Positions 34,800 to 46,659 of a DNA stretch of 64,000 nt are shown here, one piece after another; position 1 is the stretch's first letter, and every line of letters starts with the position of its first letter. Origin of the DNA: Uranotaenia lowii (lineage: Eukaryota > Arthropoda > Insecta > Diptera > Culicidae); contig NC_073691.1 of assembly GCF_029784155.1 (NCBI RefSeq), positions 136,748,255 to 136,812,254 of the forward strand, read 5' to 3'. The position numbers and the translations under genes were made by a program. The notes below the pieces were generated by a model. That model did not search any database. It was not told the DNA's origin and saw only the letters and a program-made list of their open reading frames with translations.

Positions 34800-37130
34800 A
34801 TCTCACCCTATCATATCCAACTCCGATTGAATGGTGGGAGGTCGGCATTTTAGCGCTTTGTTAGGCTTGAAATTAAGATTGGCTTCATTAAATTGCTTTA
34901 AATTGGGTTAATTTCGCCCCGAACAAGGTGCGATTGAATTAACGTGGAACAGATGCATTCATGGTCTTCGAAGGTAACGAACGAGGCGGCTTAATTTTGA
35001 TTCTGGGAGAAGTTTGATAATCAATCCAGTGAAAGTTGAGCTTCCTGGGGTATGTAGAGTCGTAGACGAACCGATCCATCTTCTTCGTGCTGATTGAAAA
35101 TTTAGTCCGGATTGTTTTCAAAAACCCTTGTGGAAAAGGTGAAAAGTACATTAAAAAACTTTCCGAAATGGAAACTTTTGACATACAAGTCAACATATTG
35201 ATTGCAATCATTTGATTGAGAAAATGTAGAAGAACTTTGATTCTGTAACTGCTAAAAATTTTGACATAAGAAACTTGTTCGATGTGTGTTCGTTAAATAA
35301 ATGGAACAAATTGTAGAAATCAAAAACACAAATATGTTCAAGCATACACTGAGAAAAAAAAGGATTTACTAAGGCGACATTTATAAATTACGTATCACAA
35401 AAAATCTTTGAAATTTTGACCACCTCGCCCACGTACATGTGTCATAGGTCGTACATACTTCCTATAAAATTCAAGCGGGCCATACATTACACCACATTTG
35501 TATGAACGCACAGTCGGTTTGAGTGACATTGGTCGGGATCGAAATGTTTGTGCAGACAACCCTCTGTGGCATAGTGTATGGTACCGCCTGTACACATTTC
35601 AGGCCATTTATTCAGCATCTGCTAAGGTTGAGGTGGTTTTGTTTTGTTTGGTTGCTGTTTTTGCCAACAATCGTTTGTGTTTTCGCGAAATATGTTTGTA
35701 TCGTGTGTGGTCGAGCATAGATGCAGACGGTCGTCGGGGAGTCATCGAAGTTGCACATGCCATTTGTGTAATGTATGGCGACCTTCATGTGAAGTTGGGA
35801 ACCCCCACCTCTCTTTCTCTTCTCATTTGAAATTCATATTGGATTACGAAAATAAAATCCCATATTTGACCGAGCAGCAGAAAGCATGTAGAAACCCTCG
35901 GTATTTTTTTCTCAGTAGTTTAAACTACTCGAGGTCCGTGAGAAAGCTGATTATCGATTTAATTTTTTTTAAAGTATTTCTATCGCACTCTACAGTTTTG
36001 ACCAAAAATGTAAAAAAATATTCAACGGATTTTGACTTATTATTAAAAGTATTGTATTTAAGGATTCATTTTTCATTTATTTATATGATTTGACTTTGAT
36101 TTTTGAATCGAAGAGTTGTTGAATAATACCGATATAGTTTATAATTTTCTTCAATGGTTCATAATTAGTTCTCGAGAAAATGTTTGTAACAACATTTTCC
36201 ATCAAATAAATGTAAATCATCATACTTGAAATTTGTCTTGAGAATGCTGTAAGGAACATCAATCGAACACAAAACATACAGAACATATTTCATCCGAGAT
36301 AAAAGGTGTGATGATTTTAAAATACAAATTTTCACAGCAGGGGTCAACCTTTCGGGATCCACACTTGAAAAAAGCCGACATCTTTAGATATGTTCTGAGA
36401 GCTCCGAAGTTTGTCAGTTTGCCCCGATCGACGTTGGTTCTTGCTTCGAATCATTGAATCGCGACTGCGGCACGAGAGACCAATCCCTAACTATCGATAT
36501 TTCGGGAAGGATTTTCAGGTCAGATTTTTTTTTTCATCTCTTTTCGTTTGTCCACACGAACGGGAAACCTCAGGCAGAGACAGTAGGAGCCGTGTCGGTT
36601 AATGGATCGGCGATAGATCACTCAAACTGTGGCAACGAAACAGATTCCTGCTAATGATAGGAATCTTAATAGCGTCAAATCTGACACTTTAAAGCTTGTG
36701 ATTTAAATTGAGCAATTGAGCTAGAAATGATTTTTTTTTCTGTCAAACATATGTAAGATATAAATGTTGATACCTTTTAGCGCTTGATTTGCGGTAGAGA
36801 TGTAACGAATATTCGGCCCCAAATAACGCCTAACACCCGATGAGCAGAATATTCCGCTCACCGAATAGTTGAGGTAACTATTCGGTCGAATAATCCGAAT
36901 ATTCATAATTTCTTTGTGAAAGGTGCTAGCTGCTTTAATTTATACCGTAACAGTAGTTTTATTCTTTTACTTTTGAAAAAAAGACTTCTTGAAATTTTTA
37001 CCATCGTGTGGTGAGTAAATTTTATGTGTTTCAAACAAGAATAATCTTTGTTAATTTTTCAAGGTCGAGAGCACCATTTTTATTCATTATGAAACTGTTA
37101 ATCGACTATATTTGAAACCTTTTTCAAATC
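34800..37130. other. mostly gene-free stretch
   Basis: AT-rich sequence. A patch at 35.4-35.83 kb has overlapping open frames of 110 and 149 codons (plus) without recognisable motifs. ATTTATAAATTACGTATCACA near 35379 resembles the edge of a dispersed repeat, but no second edge was found. Confidence 0.35.
36790..36905. mobile_element. hAT-like terminal fragment
   Basis: GTAGAGATGTAACGAATATTCGG at about 36794, followed by several direct and inverted GAATATTCGG, CCGAATAGT and CTATTCGGTCG words, resembles the end of a hAT family with CAGAGATGTA-type termini. The opposite terminus and a duplication were not found, so it is probably truncated. Confidence 0.35.
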
Positions 37131-37132
37131 TA

Positions 37133-37633
37133 CTCGCATAACAGTCCCATACAGAATATTTTTTTCTCACCAAGCTACTTTCTAAGACTTAAATTTGATC
37201 ATTTTTTAACTTCTAAATGCAATTTTCAGAAAAAGAAACATACAAGATATCGTAAATTCCACATTGTAAGTTGAATCTTTCTACGATTTTTTGATTGCAT
37301 CCGATAGTTTTTCGCTCAGGAAGTCATTCTTAAGGAGGTCAGACCTGCCTTCGAAAACTCGTGTGCATCATTCGACATCAAGTGAGTTAAATTTTTTTAA
37401 ATTATTCAAAGCAATAAACCAAAGACTATTTCGCCGAAAGAAGCATTGAAAAGCAGCCAAATCCGTGGTATTTCACAAATGGAACTGTTATTCGGGTATA
37501 TTTCATTTAGGACAGCCACAAATTGATATTTTTTCGAAATTTGTAGAACAAAACCTCTTTTTTTAAGTGTTTTATTTTGAATCCCTATGTTGACCCTAAA
37601 ATAACGAAAATTCATATGGGACTGTTATGCGAG
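37133..37633. mobile_element. TA-flanked MITE (501 bp)
   Basis: CTCGCATAACAGTCCCATA at the left end is the exact reverse complement of TATGGGACTGTTATGCGAG at the right end. TA flanks both sides (37131-37132, 37634-37635), as in Tc1/mariner-type insertions. A degenerate internal copy of the terminal word (GGAACTGTTATTCGGGTATA) sits near 37481. It has no transposase. Non-autonomous. Confidence 0.82.
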
Positions 37634-37639
37634 TAGGGG

Positions 37640-38219
37640 CAGCCTACAAAGCACAAAAAAATAGTGTTTTTTACCTGCTTTGATAAGTTCTTTTGATTCC
37701 ATGTTGTTAGAAGTGTGTATCTCCATATGTGAGTGCAGTTGTTCGACCATTGTTTGTTTCCGATGCAAAAAAAGAGATTTATTGTCATTATTTCTTTCAT
37801 AACTCTTCAAGGAGTTGATGGCCCACTTTGGTGTCTTCAGATGAAAGTTGCATCATAAATTGAGCTATTCAATGGTATTTTTTGCAAAATATTCGGTGGT
37901 GCAGACGGTACTTTTAGACGCCATTTAAAGTTTATTTACAACTTTTAATATTGAAGGTCTTTATTTATTGTTTTCAACTATTTTATTTGGAAAGCTGATA
38001 AAATTTCAATGCATTTTACTGTGCTATTTTATAATTTCCTTTGAAAAATAACAGAGTTATGTTGCTTTGAAAAATGGTTATTTTTCATTGACAAAAAATC
38101 TAACCAAAGCTAACTCAAACAGTAAAAATGTTAGAAATCTGAAAAAATACATGTGTTTTTAAGTCGCAAAAATGAACCAAATTTTCAATTTTAGGGAAAA
38201 TCTGAAGACCCCCGGCGCA
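37640..38219. other. gene-free AT-rich stretch
   Basis: Nothing is recognised. Confidence 0.4.
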
Positions 38220-38943
38220 AACCCGTCAGATAATAAAAAAAAATTTGCAGATAATATTGAAGATCCCTTTTTTGTCGTTAGATACAAATAATAAAATCAG
38301 AAATAAATTGAACGTCTCAACTCCTATGTACAAATTTTGACTCGATCGTTGTACAAAAACGGAATTATTGCCAAAAAATTAAACCGCTTTCAGTGGACTC
38401 TTTTATAAACTTTGATATCTGAAATCGACTGCCCTTCGCTCAAAACTCCCGTGTGCAAATTTTCAAACCAATCCATTGCTTAATAATGTCAATCCCACAA
38501 AAAACAGTGAATAGTTAATATGGACGACCCCTTTGCCCGTTCCCTGACCCAAAATTGGATAATTGGAATCAACGGTCTGTCCTTTACAATTCCTATGTGC
38601 AAATTTCCATCTCAATCCGATGTATAATAACGTCGATATCACAAAAATATTGAAAAAGTAATATGGATGACCCCCCTCCTTTTGCAGGTCTCTTTAACTG
38701 AATTTGATAGCTGAAATCGATTGCACATCATTCAAAACTCCCGTGTACCAATTTTCATCTGAATTCGATGTATAATAACGTCAATATCGCAAAAATAGCG
38801 AACAGTTATCATGGACGACCCCTTTGGCTAGCCTCTTACACAAAATTTGATACCGGCAATCAATTTTTCGTCTTTAAAAATATACGAGCGCAAATTTTTA
38901 TCTCAATCCGATGTATTATAACGTCAATCACATTGTTGTGATG

Positions 38944-41650
38944 AGGTTCTCCAGCCTGCATTATCAGGCAAGTACGTACGTTCTTTTAAAACCTTCCGAT
39001 TGCGTGACGAAATTTTAGTTTCCAGCTGCTCAGAAATGGCATGCTCTGACCTGAATCACCTGCTGCCTGCCTTCGAGTACGATCGTACTACAGCTTCTTC
39101 ATGGGCTTCTTCACCGGGACGCAACGACCAAGCCACTTCGGAAACCCCTGAGCCCCGCCTGCGTCATCAGTCGTTCCGGCCCTGAGTTCCATTTTGGCGA
39201 CGGGGTTCTCCAGCCTGCAAGCCTCCTCCTCGTGATGGACTCTCCCTTTCCAGTGCACTGCGAACCTATCACCGTGCTACGCCCTCTAGTTCTTCGGCAC
39301 GCTCTTGTCCAAAGCTCGAAAATGTACCAACTTGTACAAGGCCTTCAGCACCGGGACGCAACGTATCAGGTCTAACGGAGACCCCTTTGCCCTTCGACTC
39401 AGTCACGCTGTTTCCTGCCAGCGTCTTCAGTCGTCCCGGCCCTGAGTTCGTCTGTGGCGCAGGGGTTCTGCAGCCTGTGGACTCAGGCAAGTATGGCACT
39501 CCCGACCGGTTTCCTCCACCTGATGGTACTCTCTTTGCCAGTGTTCAGGGATCTAGCTCTGCTTCGGAAACTTTTGACTCAATAACCTTGTACTACCAGA
39601 ACGTCTGAGGTTTGAACTCGTGTCTAGCGGACTATCTTCTCGCAAGCTCATGTTGCTGTTACGACATTGTCACCTTCACGGAAACATGGCTGAACGACCG
39701 TACTCTTCCGAGCCAGATATTTGGACCTGACTATTTAGAGTTTCGTTGCGATCGCAGTCCACGTAATAGCAAAAAGACCATCGGTGGCGGAGTGCAGATT
39801 GCCGTTAAGTCAGATTTCCCAGCGTTGCTCATCGAAGACAGTTCCTGCAGTGATCTGGAACTTGTATTGATCCGCATTGATCTTGGTGATCGTAAACTTT
39901 ATGCCTGCGTACTGTATCTGCCTCCTGACCGCACGAGAGATTGCCCTAGCTGAGTCTTTTTCGCGCTACTTATCTAAAGTTAGCTCTCTCTGTGCACCCG
40001 AAGATGACATTCTAGTGATTGGTGACTTCAATTTGCCCGGTTTGAAGTGGTGCTCCAACCATAGTAACTTTCTCTATCCGGATCCAGTACGCTCAACTTT
40101 TTCAACCCTATCGAACGTCATACTAGACTCCCTGAGTACAACGGCAGATTAACAGCGTGACAAACGAAAACGGTCGTATGTTGGACCTCTGCTTTGCCAG
40201 CGATGGGACTCGTCTACCGTCCGTTATTTTGGCTCTCGCTCCGTACGTTTAATCGGTACACAATCATCCTGCTTTAATGGTTTCGCTCGATGTCACTAGA
40301 CTTGCTCCTGTCGCAAAATAAGCACCCTTCTATCTTGACTTCAAGAACGCCGACTTTGACGAGATCTTCGTACCCTGGTTTCCATCGATTGGGAATCTGA
40401 GCTCGACTTATCTAATCCCAACGCTACGGCCGAAACCTTCTCGCACATCTTGAGTTACGTTATCGATCGTCACGTACCAAAACACACTACTGAAAAGAAT
40501 ATACGGACTCCTTGGTTCACGACTGAACTACGACGACTAAAGACGGCAAAGAGATGTGCCCTTAGAAATTTTAACAAATCAAGATCCTCCTATACTAAGG
40601 ACATTTATCGTAGACTAAATTCTGTTTACAAAAAAGTCAGCAAACGTTGTCACCACCACGATATTGCCATTGGAAAGCTCGAACGCCTTGGTTTCTCTTC
40701 TTGACTGGTTCCAGAGCTACCTATCAGGACTTAAATTAACAGTTCGCACGGAGGACTCTTTCTCCAGACAATTCTCTGCTTCTTCTGGTGTGCCTCAGGG
40801 AAGCCATTTAGGGCCGATTATCTTCTTAATCTACTTCAACGATGCGCTCTCACTCCTCGACGGCCCAAAGCTATGCTATGCTGACGACCTAGAATTATTT
40901 TACAACATCAACGACCAGGACGATATTGATTTCCTACAAAATCAATTTAAACTCTTCGCACACTAGTGTGATATGAACTGCCTGCCTTTTGATAGCAGTA
41001 AATGTGCAGTCATCAGCTTTTCAAGAAGGCGGCAGCCTTTCCCTGCTGAGTACTTCCTCGGAGATGAGCCAATCGCACGCGTAGAACACATCAATGATCT
41101 GGGCGTAATTCTAGACCGGAATTCAGGACACACACAAACTACGTTGTCGGCTAAGCCTCGAGAAGTCTTGGATTCTTATTTCGAGTGTCCAAGGACTTCA
41201 AGGATGTGTATTGCCTAAAAATTTTGTATTGCAGTATTGTTCGCTCTATCCTTGAACATGCATCAGCTGTTTGGTGTCCCTACTACCAGAATGGGGCCAA
41301 ACGGATCGAGGCTATACAGCGGCGCTTCTTGCGATTCGCCCTTAGACACCTGCCTTGACAAGACCCGTTTCACTTGCCAAGCTATGAACATCGATGCCGT
41401 CTCATAGACATAGACACTCTTCAAGCCCGCAGAAACGCAACACGAGCTTCCTTCGTCGCCGATCTCTTGACATCGCGAATTGACTGCCCCACACTCCTAG
41501 AAGCCATTCCTCTAAGTGTGCGACCCCGTGGACTTAGAAACCAAGATCTTCGATTGTATGGTTCCCATTCGTATGAACAATTATGGAGCTAATAGCACTC
41601 TAATAGCACTATCATCGGTGTAATGAAAACATTCAACCGTTTTCCTGAGC
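38944..41650 (+). pseudogene. CR1/Jockey-like LINE, internally deleted
   Basis: The 5' part contains about 260-base tandem units. The endonuclease follows: YYQNV-stop-GLNS, ETWLNDRTLPSQIFGPDY, RCDRSPRNSKKTIGGGVQIAV, VLYLPPDR, VIGDFNLPGLKW (39.6-40.05 kb). A linker with TPWFTTELRRLKTAKRCALRNF and SVYKKVSKRCHHH then jumps directly to LLDWFQSYLSG, SSGVPQGSHLGPIIFLIYFND (motif B, 40.79 kb) and LCYADDLELF (motif C, 40.87 kb). The RT fingers and motif A are therefore deleted near 40.67 kb. The C-terminus has EHASAVWCPYYQ, KRIEAIQRRFLRFAL and LPSYEHRCRLIDIDTL. Several stops and frameshifts. Clade CR1 versus Jockey is not resolved by eye. Confidence 0.85.
38945..39600 (+). repeat. ~260-bp 5' tandem units of the LINE
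   Basis: GGTTCT(C/G)CAGCCTG recurs at 38945, 39204 and 39464, a spacing of 259 and 260 bases. Other shared phrases follow at matching offsets: CACCGGGACGCAACG, TTC(C/G)GGCCCTGAGTTC, GATGG(T)ACTCTC and CAGTG. The first two units are full length, the third is partial and leads into the endonuclease. Tandem 5' units in LINEs can hold promoters (as in mammalian L1 monomers); that role here is inference. Confidence 0.75.
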
Positions 41651-41835
41651 ACTTCGACTTCGAAATATTTGTCTTGTATGGACGACCCCCTTCAGAAGGG
41701 GTCATTCGAAAATCTGAAAACATTTTTAATTATTCGAGGTCCTAATGAGCATCCATGCCAAATTTCAGCTCTCTAGCTTTTAAGACGGCTGAGCCTATAG
41801 AGGACAAACAAACAAACGAACTTGATCTTTTTGCA

Positions 41836-42132
41836 AAATTTTTATTCCAATCACAGATAACTTACAACCTTTTGAACCGATTTTGATTCTGAAAATTGCA
41901 TTGAATTTCTCTCAAAAATTTTCGTTTTCGCTTAAGGGAATCATGAATCAGTAGAATTCCGTGACGTTACAAAACTTGAAAAATGATACCTTTATCACGG
42001 ATTCTAGAGCGTAAACTAGCAGTGATTATTTTTGATCTCACAGTATACTTCATGACTCATGTTATGCTTTATGCCTTTTTAATATCATTTTGCAATATAT
42101 TTTTTTACATAGCTTGATTTTTGACAAGGTTA
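41836..42132. other. AT-rich spacer
   Basis: Nothing is recognised. Confidence 0.4.
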
Positions 42133-42943
42133 TGTTTTAAGAAATGAATTTGCGGCTTTATCGGTGAGGGTTAAAGAGTTGAAATGAAAGACGGATAGAA
42201 GATCAGAAGAAAATTCTAAGGTGGTGAAAAGAGCGAAGAGCATTTGAAATAGAAGCTTGACCACATACTAAATTCTTTGTCCCACACCAATTAACTGTAT
42301 TGAAGAAGTAGTACCCAATAGAGAAGGCACTACATTTTTCGATACAGTTAATTATGGATGGTTCGACCGCCATGTGAGTGTGCACATGTGCCGAACGGAC
42401 AAAAAATTTAGCATGTGGTTGCTCTGTTAAGTCTTCTATTGTGCGATATCGTTCCATCGATGGCTAGGTAGATTTCTTATTTTCGTTCAATTACAAAACA
42501 TCGTTCCGATAATCGAAAAATAGTTAGGCCAAGATTTCTGACCGTTGACCGTATGCGACAACTCAATCCAGTTGGAACATCCGCACAAAACGAAAATAAG
42601 AAATCTACCTAGCCATCGATGGAACGATATCGCACAATAGAAGACTTAACAGAGCAACCACATGCTAAATTTTTTGTCCGTTCGGCACATGTGCACACTC
42701 ACATGGCGGTCGAACCATCCATAATTAACTGTATCGAAAAATGTAGTGCCTTCTCTATTGGGTACTACTTCTTCAATACAGTTAATTGGTGTGGGACAAA
42801 GAATTTAGTATGTGGTCAAGCTTCTATTTCAAATGCTCTTCGCTCTTTTCACCACCTTAGAATTTTCTTCTGATCTTCTATCCGTCTTTCATTTCAACTC
42901 TTTAACCCTCACCGATAAAGCCGCAAATTCATTTCATAAAACA
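42133..42943. repeat. near-perfect inverted repeat, 355-bp arms
   Basis: Arm 1 (42133-42487) and arm 2 (42589-42943) are reverse complements with no indel (paired positions always sum to 85076). I see a single mismatch, 42140 against 42936. The 101-base spacer (42488-42588) is unrelated. Because of the symmetry the same 84-codon open frame occurs on both strands (42203-42457 minus, 42619-42873 plus); it is not a recognised protein. Flanks show no obvious target duplication. It may be a fold-back element, a recent inverted duplication, or an assembly artefact. A transcript across it would form a long double-stranded hairpin. Confidence 0.95.
42289..42357. repeat. small hairpin inside each arm
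   Basis: AATTAACTGTAT at about 42290 pairs with ATACAGTTAATT near 42355. Pairing continues imperfectly inward (GAAGTAGT/ACTACATTTTTC) around a loop of about 18 bases. The mirrored copy is at 42719-42787. The size resembles a microRNA precursor, but no conserved microRNA is recognised. Confidence 0.5.
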
Positions 42944-45748
42944 AATTCACGGTGATTTCTCCTCTTAAAATAAGTTATGTTTTAAATAAAGAATAATTGT
43001 TCAATTTATTTTCATACTAAAATTTTGAAATTACAACGTTAACAAAGTCAATTCTAAAAAAATGTAACTGAACATCTTTTTATGGAAGATGAAGCTCAAG
43101 AAATAAGTTTTCAAATGGTTTACAATTTATTTTTGAATAATGAAAAATAAAAATCGGTTCTCCAGTTGAGAGGCGCTTGGAATGGATCATTTATTTATTT
43201 CAGAACTTCCAAACGCCATATCTCCAAAAACAGAGGTGATAGAGCTACCTAAAACCACAGGTGCACTTAAACCGATTTTTAAAACAATGTAAATGGTACC
43301 GAAAATGCTGTATGTAAAAAATATACTCACGTTACCCTACCTTGACATGTCCGTTTTACCTTACTTGGATGTTCCAACGTGCCGTCAAATACTCACTGCA
43401 TTACTATCAGACCTATAACTAAATAGATGCTATTTTGACTCTTCATCTCTGAACAAGCAAAGATTTCACAAAAAAATGCATTTTCCGCTTTCGAAATTTG
43501 AACTCCGGAATACTGAGAAAAAAAAACTCTAAGATGGAATCGAATAGAAACCGAGCTAATCGCTTTCTTTCACCGTTAAAGAATTAATCGAAATCCTCAA
43601 TTTAAACAGATTATGTTTGCAAATTATAATCTAATCAATCGGAAAAAGAGCTTATGCTCAGTAATTCCTGTTTATTCAAAAAAAAAAACATAACAACTAA
43701 AAATTGGCTTCCAACGTAATCGGGTGCATATTTTTTTTTCATTTTATCCGCTTTCAAGGAAACATGATGAACACCCAAATGACGTTGACGGTAACACTTG
43801 TAAAATATTTGATTTTCTCCTCCAGGTTTTTATCGAGTGTTTTTTGTGACAAACGATCTGCCGATATTGGAAACCTTCTCGGAAGCTTTGTGATCCCAAT
43901 CGGTCTGTTCGTCAAAATTTTAACACAACTTTTAACACCTTTCATCTCGCGAGATGAACAAAATAAAAAAATCAATATTTTTTGAGGTTTTTTTTTCGGC
44001 TTCCTATTATGTCCAACTTAAGAAGCGCAAAAAATTGACGTCCACAACACGACGATGAACTCGATGATGATGAGGCAAACATTGACGACGTTATCGACCG
44101 TTCGGCGCACTCAATAGCCGCCGTTTATATTTTATATTTGAAGAATGATTTTGCATAATTTTCCAAGAATGAAACGGGAACGAGTGGCATTCGCTAAGAA
44201 AAAAAATCCGACAACAACATGAAAACGCTTTCAAGGAGCCCTTTTTCCCAGAGTTGTTTTCTCCTTTTTGGACGTTATAAAGTACATCGAAACGGGTGTT
44301 GTTTAGAATGTCATCTGAAAGTTGACGCGTGAGAAAAAATTCAAATTTCAACCATGTTAAAAATTATAGGAGCATCCCTTTTTCAATAAATTCTGCATCA
44401 CTTGTTTTCAATTATCAATCATTTGCCAAAATAAATTTCTCAGTTCAGTAGCCCTTCAAGCTTATTTAAAAAATCTTTCAAGGTAACGGATATATTTGGA
44501 CCAGGTACTTATTTTCAACCACCTAGCAACTATTGCCCAGTATTATCTTAAACATCGTTTTATCATGAAAAATTTAAACAAATATAGTTGAAGCTCGAGT
44601 GTTAATTATATTTGTCAAAAATTTTAATAGTATTTGATTAACAAGAGAGATACTGAAAAATACTCAATGGTGAGACACTATAATGGCAGCATTTTTGTTT
44701 AGAAACTCAAATGCAGTAATTTGAATTCAGCTGCTCCCGTCTTGATTGCAGAAAAAAAGTTCTTGAGTTACATCCGGATCTCGTTTGAATCTCATTTGGT
44801 ACAGACAGCAATCAACTGAACGCTCAGGAGGCAAATCAAACCATTGGCAATCCTTTCTCAATCAGAAGCCAAAAAGCCGCTTTTCAGATAGATTTATTGC
44901 AATCGGTTCAGCGAATTATAAAGTAGGTTCAAGTTGATGGGCCACCGAAAACTTCCGCCCATTGCAGGCGAAGCTAACAAACGGAAGGTTTTGAACTGTG
45001 AGGATTTTTTCCACAAATGATGGCGGGGAAGAAAACAAAAATACCCAACACTCTAATCAGATGCAGCTGAGTAGTTTGTGTTTTTTTAGGCTGCCTTTTT
45101 CTAATGTGTACCGAAGCTTCGGTCAGGTGCTAATTTGTTAGGTTTTCACCTTTTCCAACACCTTAAGCCGGAATAAATTGGCCCCGACTGGGCTTTGGAA
45201 CTGTGTTTGATATTGGAGGTTTCCCGAGAAACCAACCTCGGAGACGCCTAATTACGATAATTTCACAGAAATAAACACCCGACAAGGTGCTAGAATTTGG
45301 GCTGGATGAGCTCACGGCAGAAGCTGCTAATGAATGGCCTAGTTTTGAGTATTTTTTTGCAAACGTTTGAAGAAGTGCCAATTGGGCATGAGCCACTTTA
45401 GACAAGTCGCGGCACTGTTGGGATTTGGCAGACGTCTGTTGCAACAATAATTGTGGCATGTGAGTGTATGACGAATATAGTTGGGGAAACATGTATTTGA
45501 TTTTTGAATGACTCAATGTGAGTTTAAAAAGTACCGCCAAAACTGCATAATTATGCTTTTGCAATTATGACAATTTGCTTTGAAGACTTCTTGTGCAAAA
45601 CCTCATTTCTCACTGAATGAAAAGAACAAACTCGTATCGAGTTTTTTAAACATCGTCCCTTTTGAAAATTTCTGAGCAAGTGAAAAAGTCGAAAAAAACA
45701 AATTCAATCCTATTTATGCTCGGGTTTTTTTTAAACTTTAAACAACAG
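42944..45748. other. gene-free AT-rich stretch
   Basis: About 2.8 kb without a supportable gene. Open frames at 43704-43985 (plus) and 45163-45564 (minus, 133 codons) have no motif that I recognise and AT-biased composition. Confidence 0.45.
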
Positions 45749-45750
45749 TA

Positions 45751-46653
45751 GGGGAGAATGGGGATACTTGATCCCATTTCTAATTTTCACCATATCTATT
45801 TGGAAAAAATTAGCAGCTCGTACCCTTTAACATTTTCTGACAGTGTATAACTTCAAGCTTCCATGCTCCAAAAATTAGATCGATACTTGAACCCGTAGAT
45901 GAACTAGAAGCATTTTCGTGGGAGTAAAAAATCGCGATATTTTTAATGCTAATGATGTTCATTCAGGAAGCTCTAATTCTTGGAAAAAAAATCAAACAAA
46001 ACCTCAAAAATAGAATGTTAATTGTCTCTTTTTAGGTCATGTTTGTTCTCAATTCTCATTTATAACTGTCAGAAGAAGAAAATTCTATAACTTTGTCTCA
46101 ACCCTAATGACATTGCATACTTAAAGGCTCTATTTTCTATAATTAAGAGAAAACTAATCATTTTAGCCATTTTCTTAAGACAGTTGTTGAATAATTATTA
46201 GTTATTGGATAAATATTAGTAATCTTGTAATCAGCAATGATCACGATCCATTTAAAAGAAGAATAAACCGTTTTGAACTCTAGGGATCAAATGTACCCAT
46301 AATCAACATTTTGGAAAACTTTTTCTGAAAAAAGTTGAGAGTTCTCCCTTGCTTTGAAAATATAGTATTCTTAAGTTCATATTACATTCGAACGATTGAT
46401 TTATTGGAATAAAAAAATTTGTTATGATTTTTCTATGTAATGAACATTTTAAAGTAATGAAAAAAGATCTTCAAGTCACATTTTCTGATTTTTTTTCAAA
46501 TTATTTTGTTAATTTTTTTTTAAGCTTTAAGCATTGTTGTTCTGCTCCATTTGGCTCATTTTTTAGAACATTTGATTTTTGTTAGACATTTCAGTTACGA
46601 GATATTGCTAAGGAATCAAATATCTCCAGGGATCAAGTATCCTCATTCTCCCC
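45751..46653. mobile_element. TA-flanked MITE, GGGGAGAATG termini (903 bp)
   Basis: The left end GGGGAGAATGGGGATACTTG continues into ATCCC. The right end is its reverse complement over about 25 bases with one mismatch. TA lies outside each end (45749-45750 and 46654-46655). An internal GGGATCAAATGTACCC near 46283 repeats the terminal phrase. It is AT-rich without a transposase. By duplication type it is a Tc1/mariner-related MITE. Confidence 0.88.
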
Positions 46654-46659
46654 TACTGT

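Larger units (their letters stand above)
38225..41835 (+). mobile_element. tandem-repeat element C, split by a LINE
   Basis: Two outer parts (about 38.23-38.94 and 41.66-41.83 kb) carry the same units as element B, here in the opposite orientation: ATGGACGACCCC, GTATAATAACGTCAATATCGC, AATCCGATG. The right part ends with CTATAGAGGACAAACAAACAAACG, the microsatellite tail. The CR1/Jockey-like LINE between them interrupts a unit: sequence before it (AACGTCAATCACA) and after it (CGAAATATTTGTCTTGTATGGACG) belong to one unit in element B. No coding capacity of its own. Confidence 0.65.

Noticed and set aside
42203..42873. Two identical 84-codon open frames on opposite strands
   Set aside because: Their identity follows from the inverted repeat; the peptide has no recognised motif. 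The repeat itself is reported instead.
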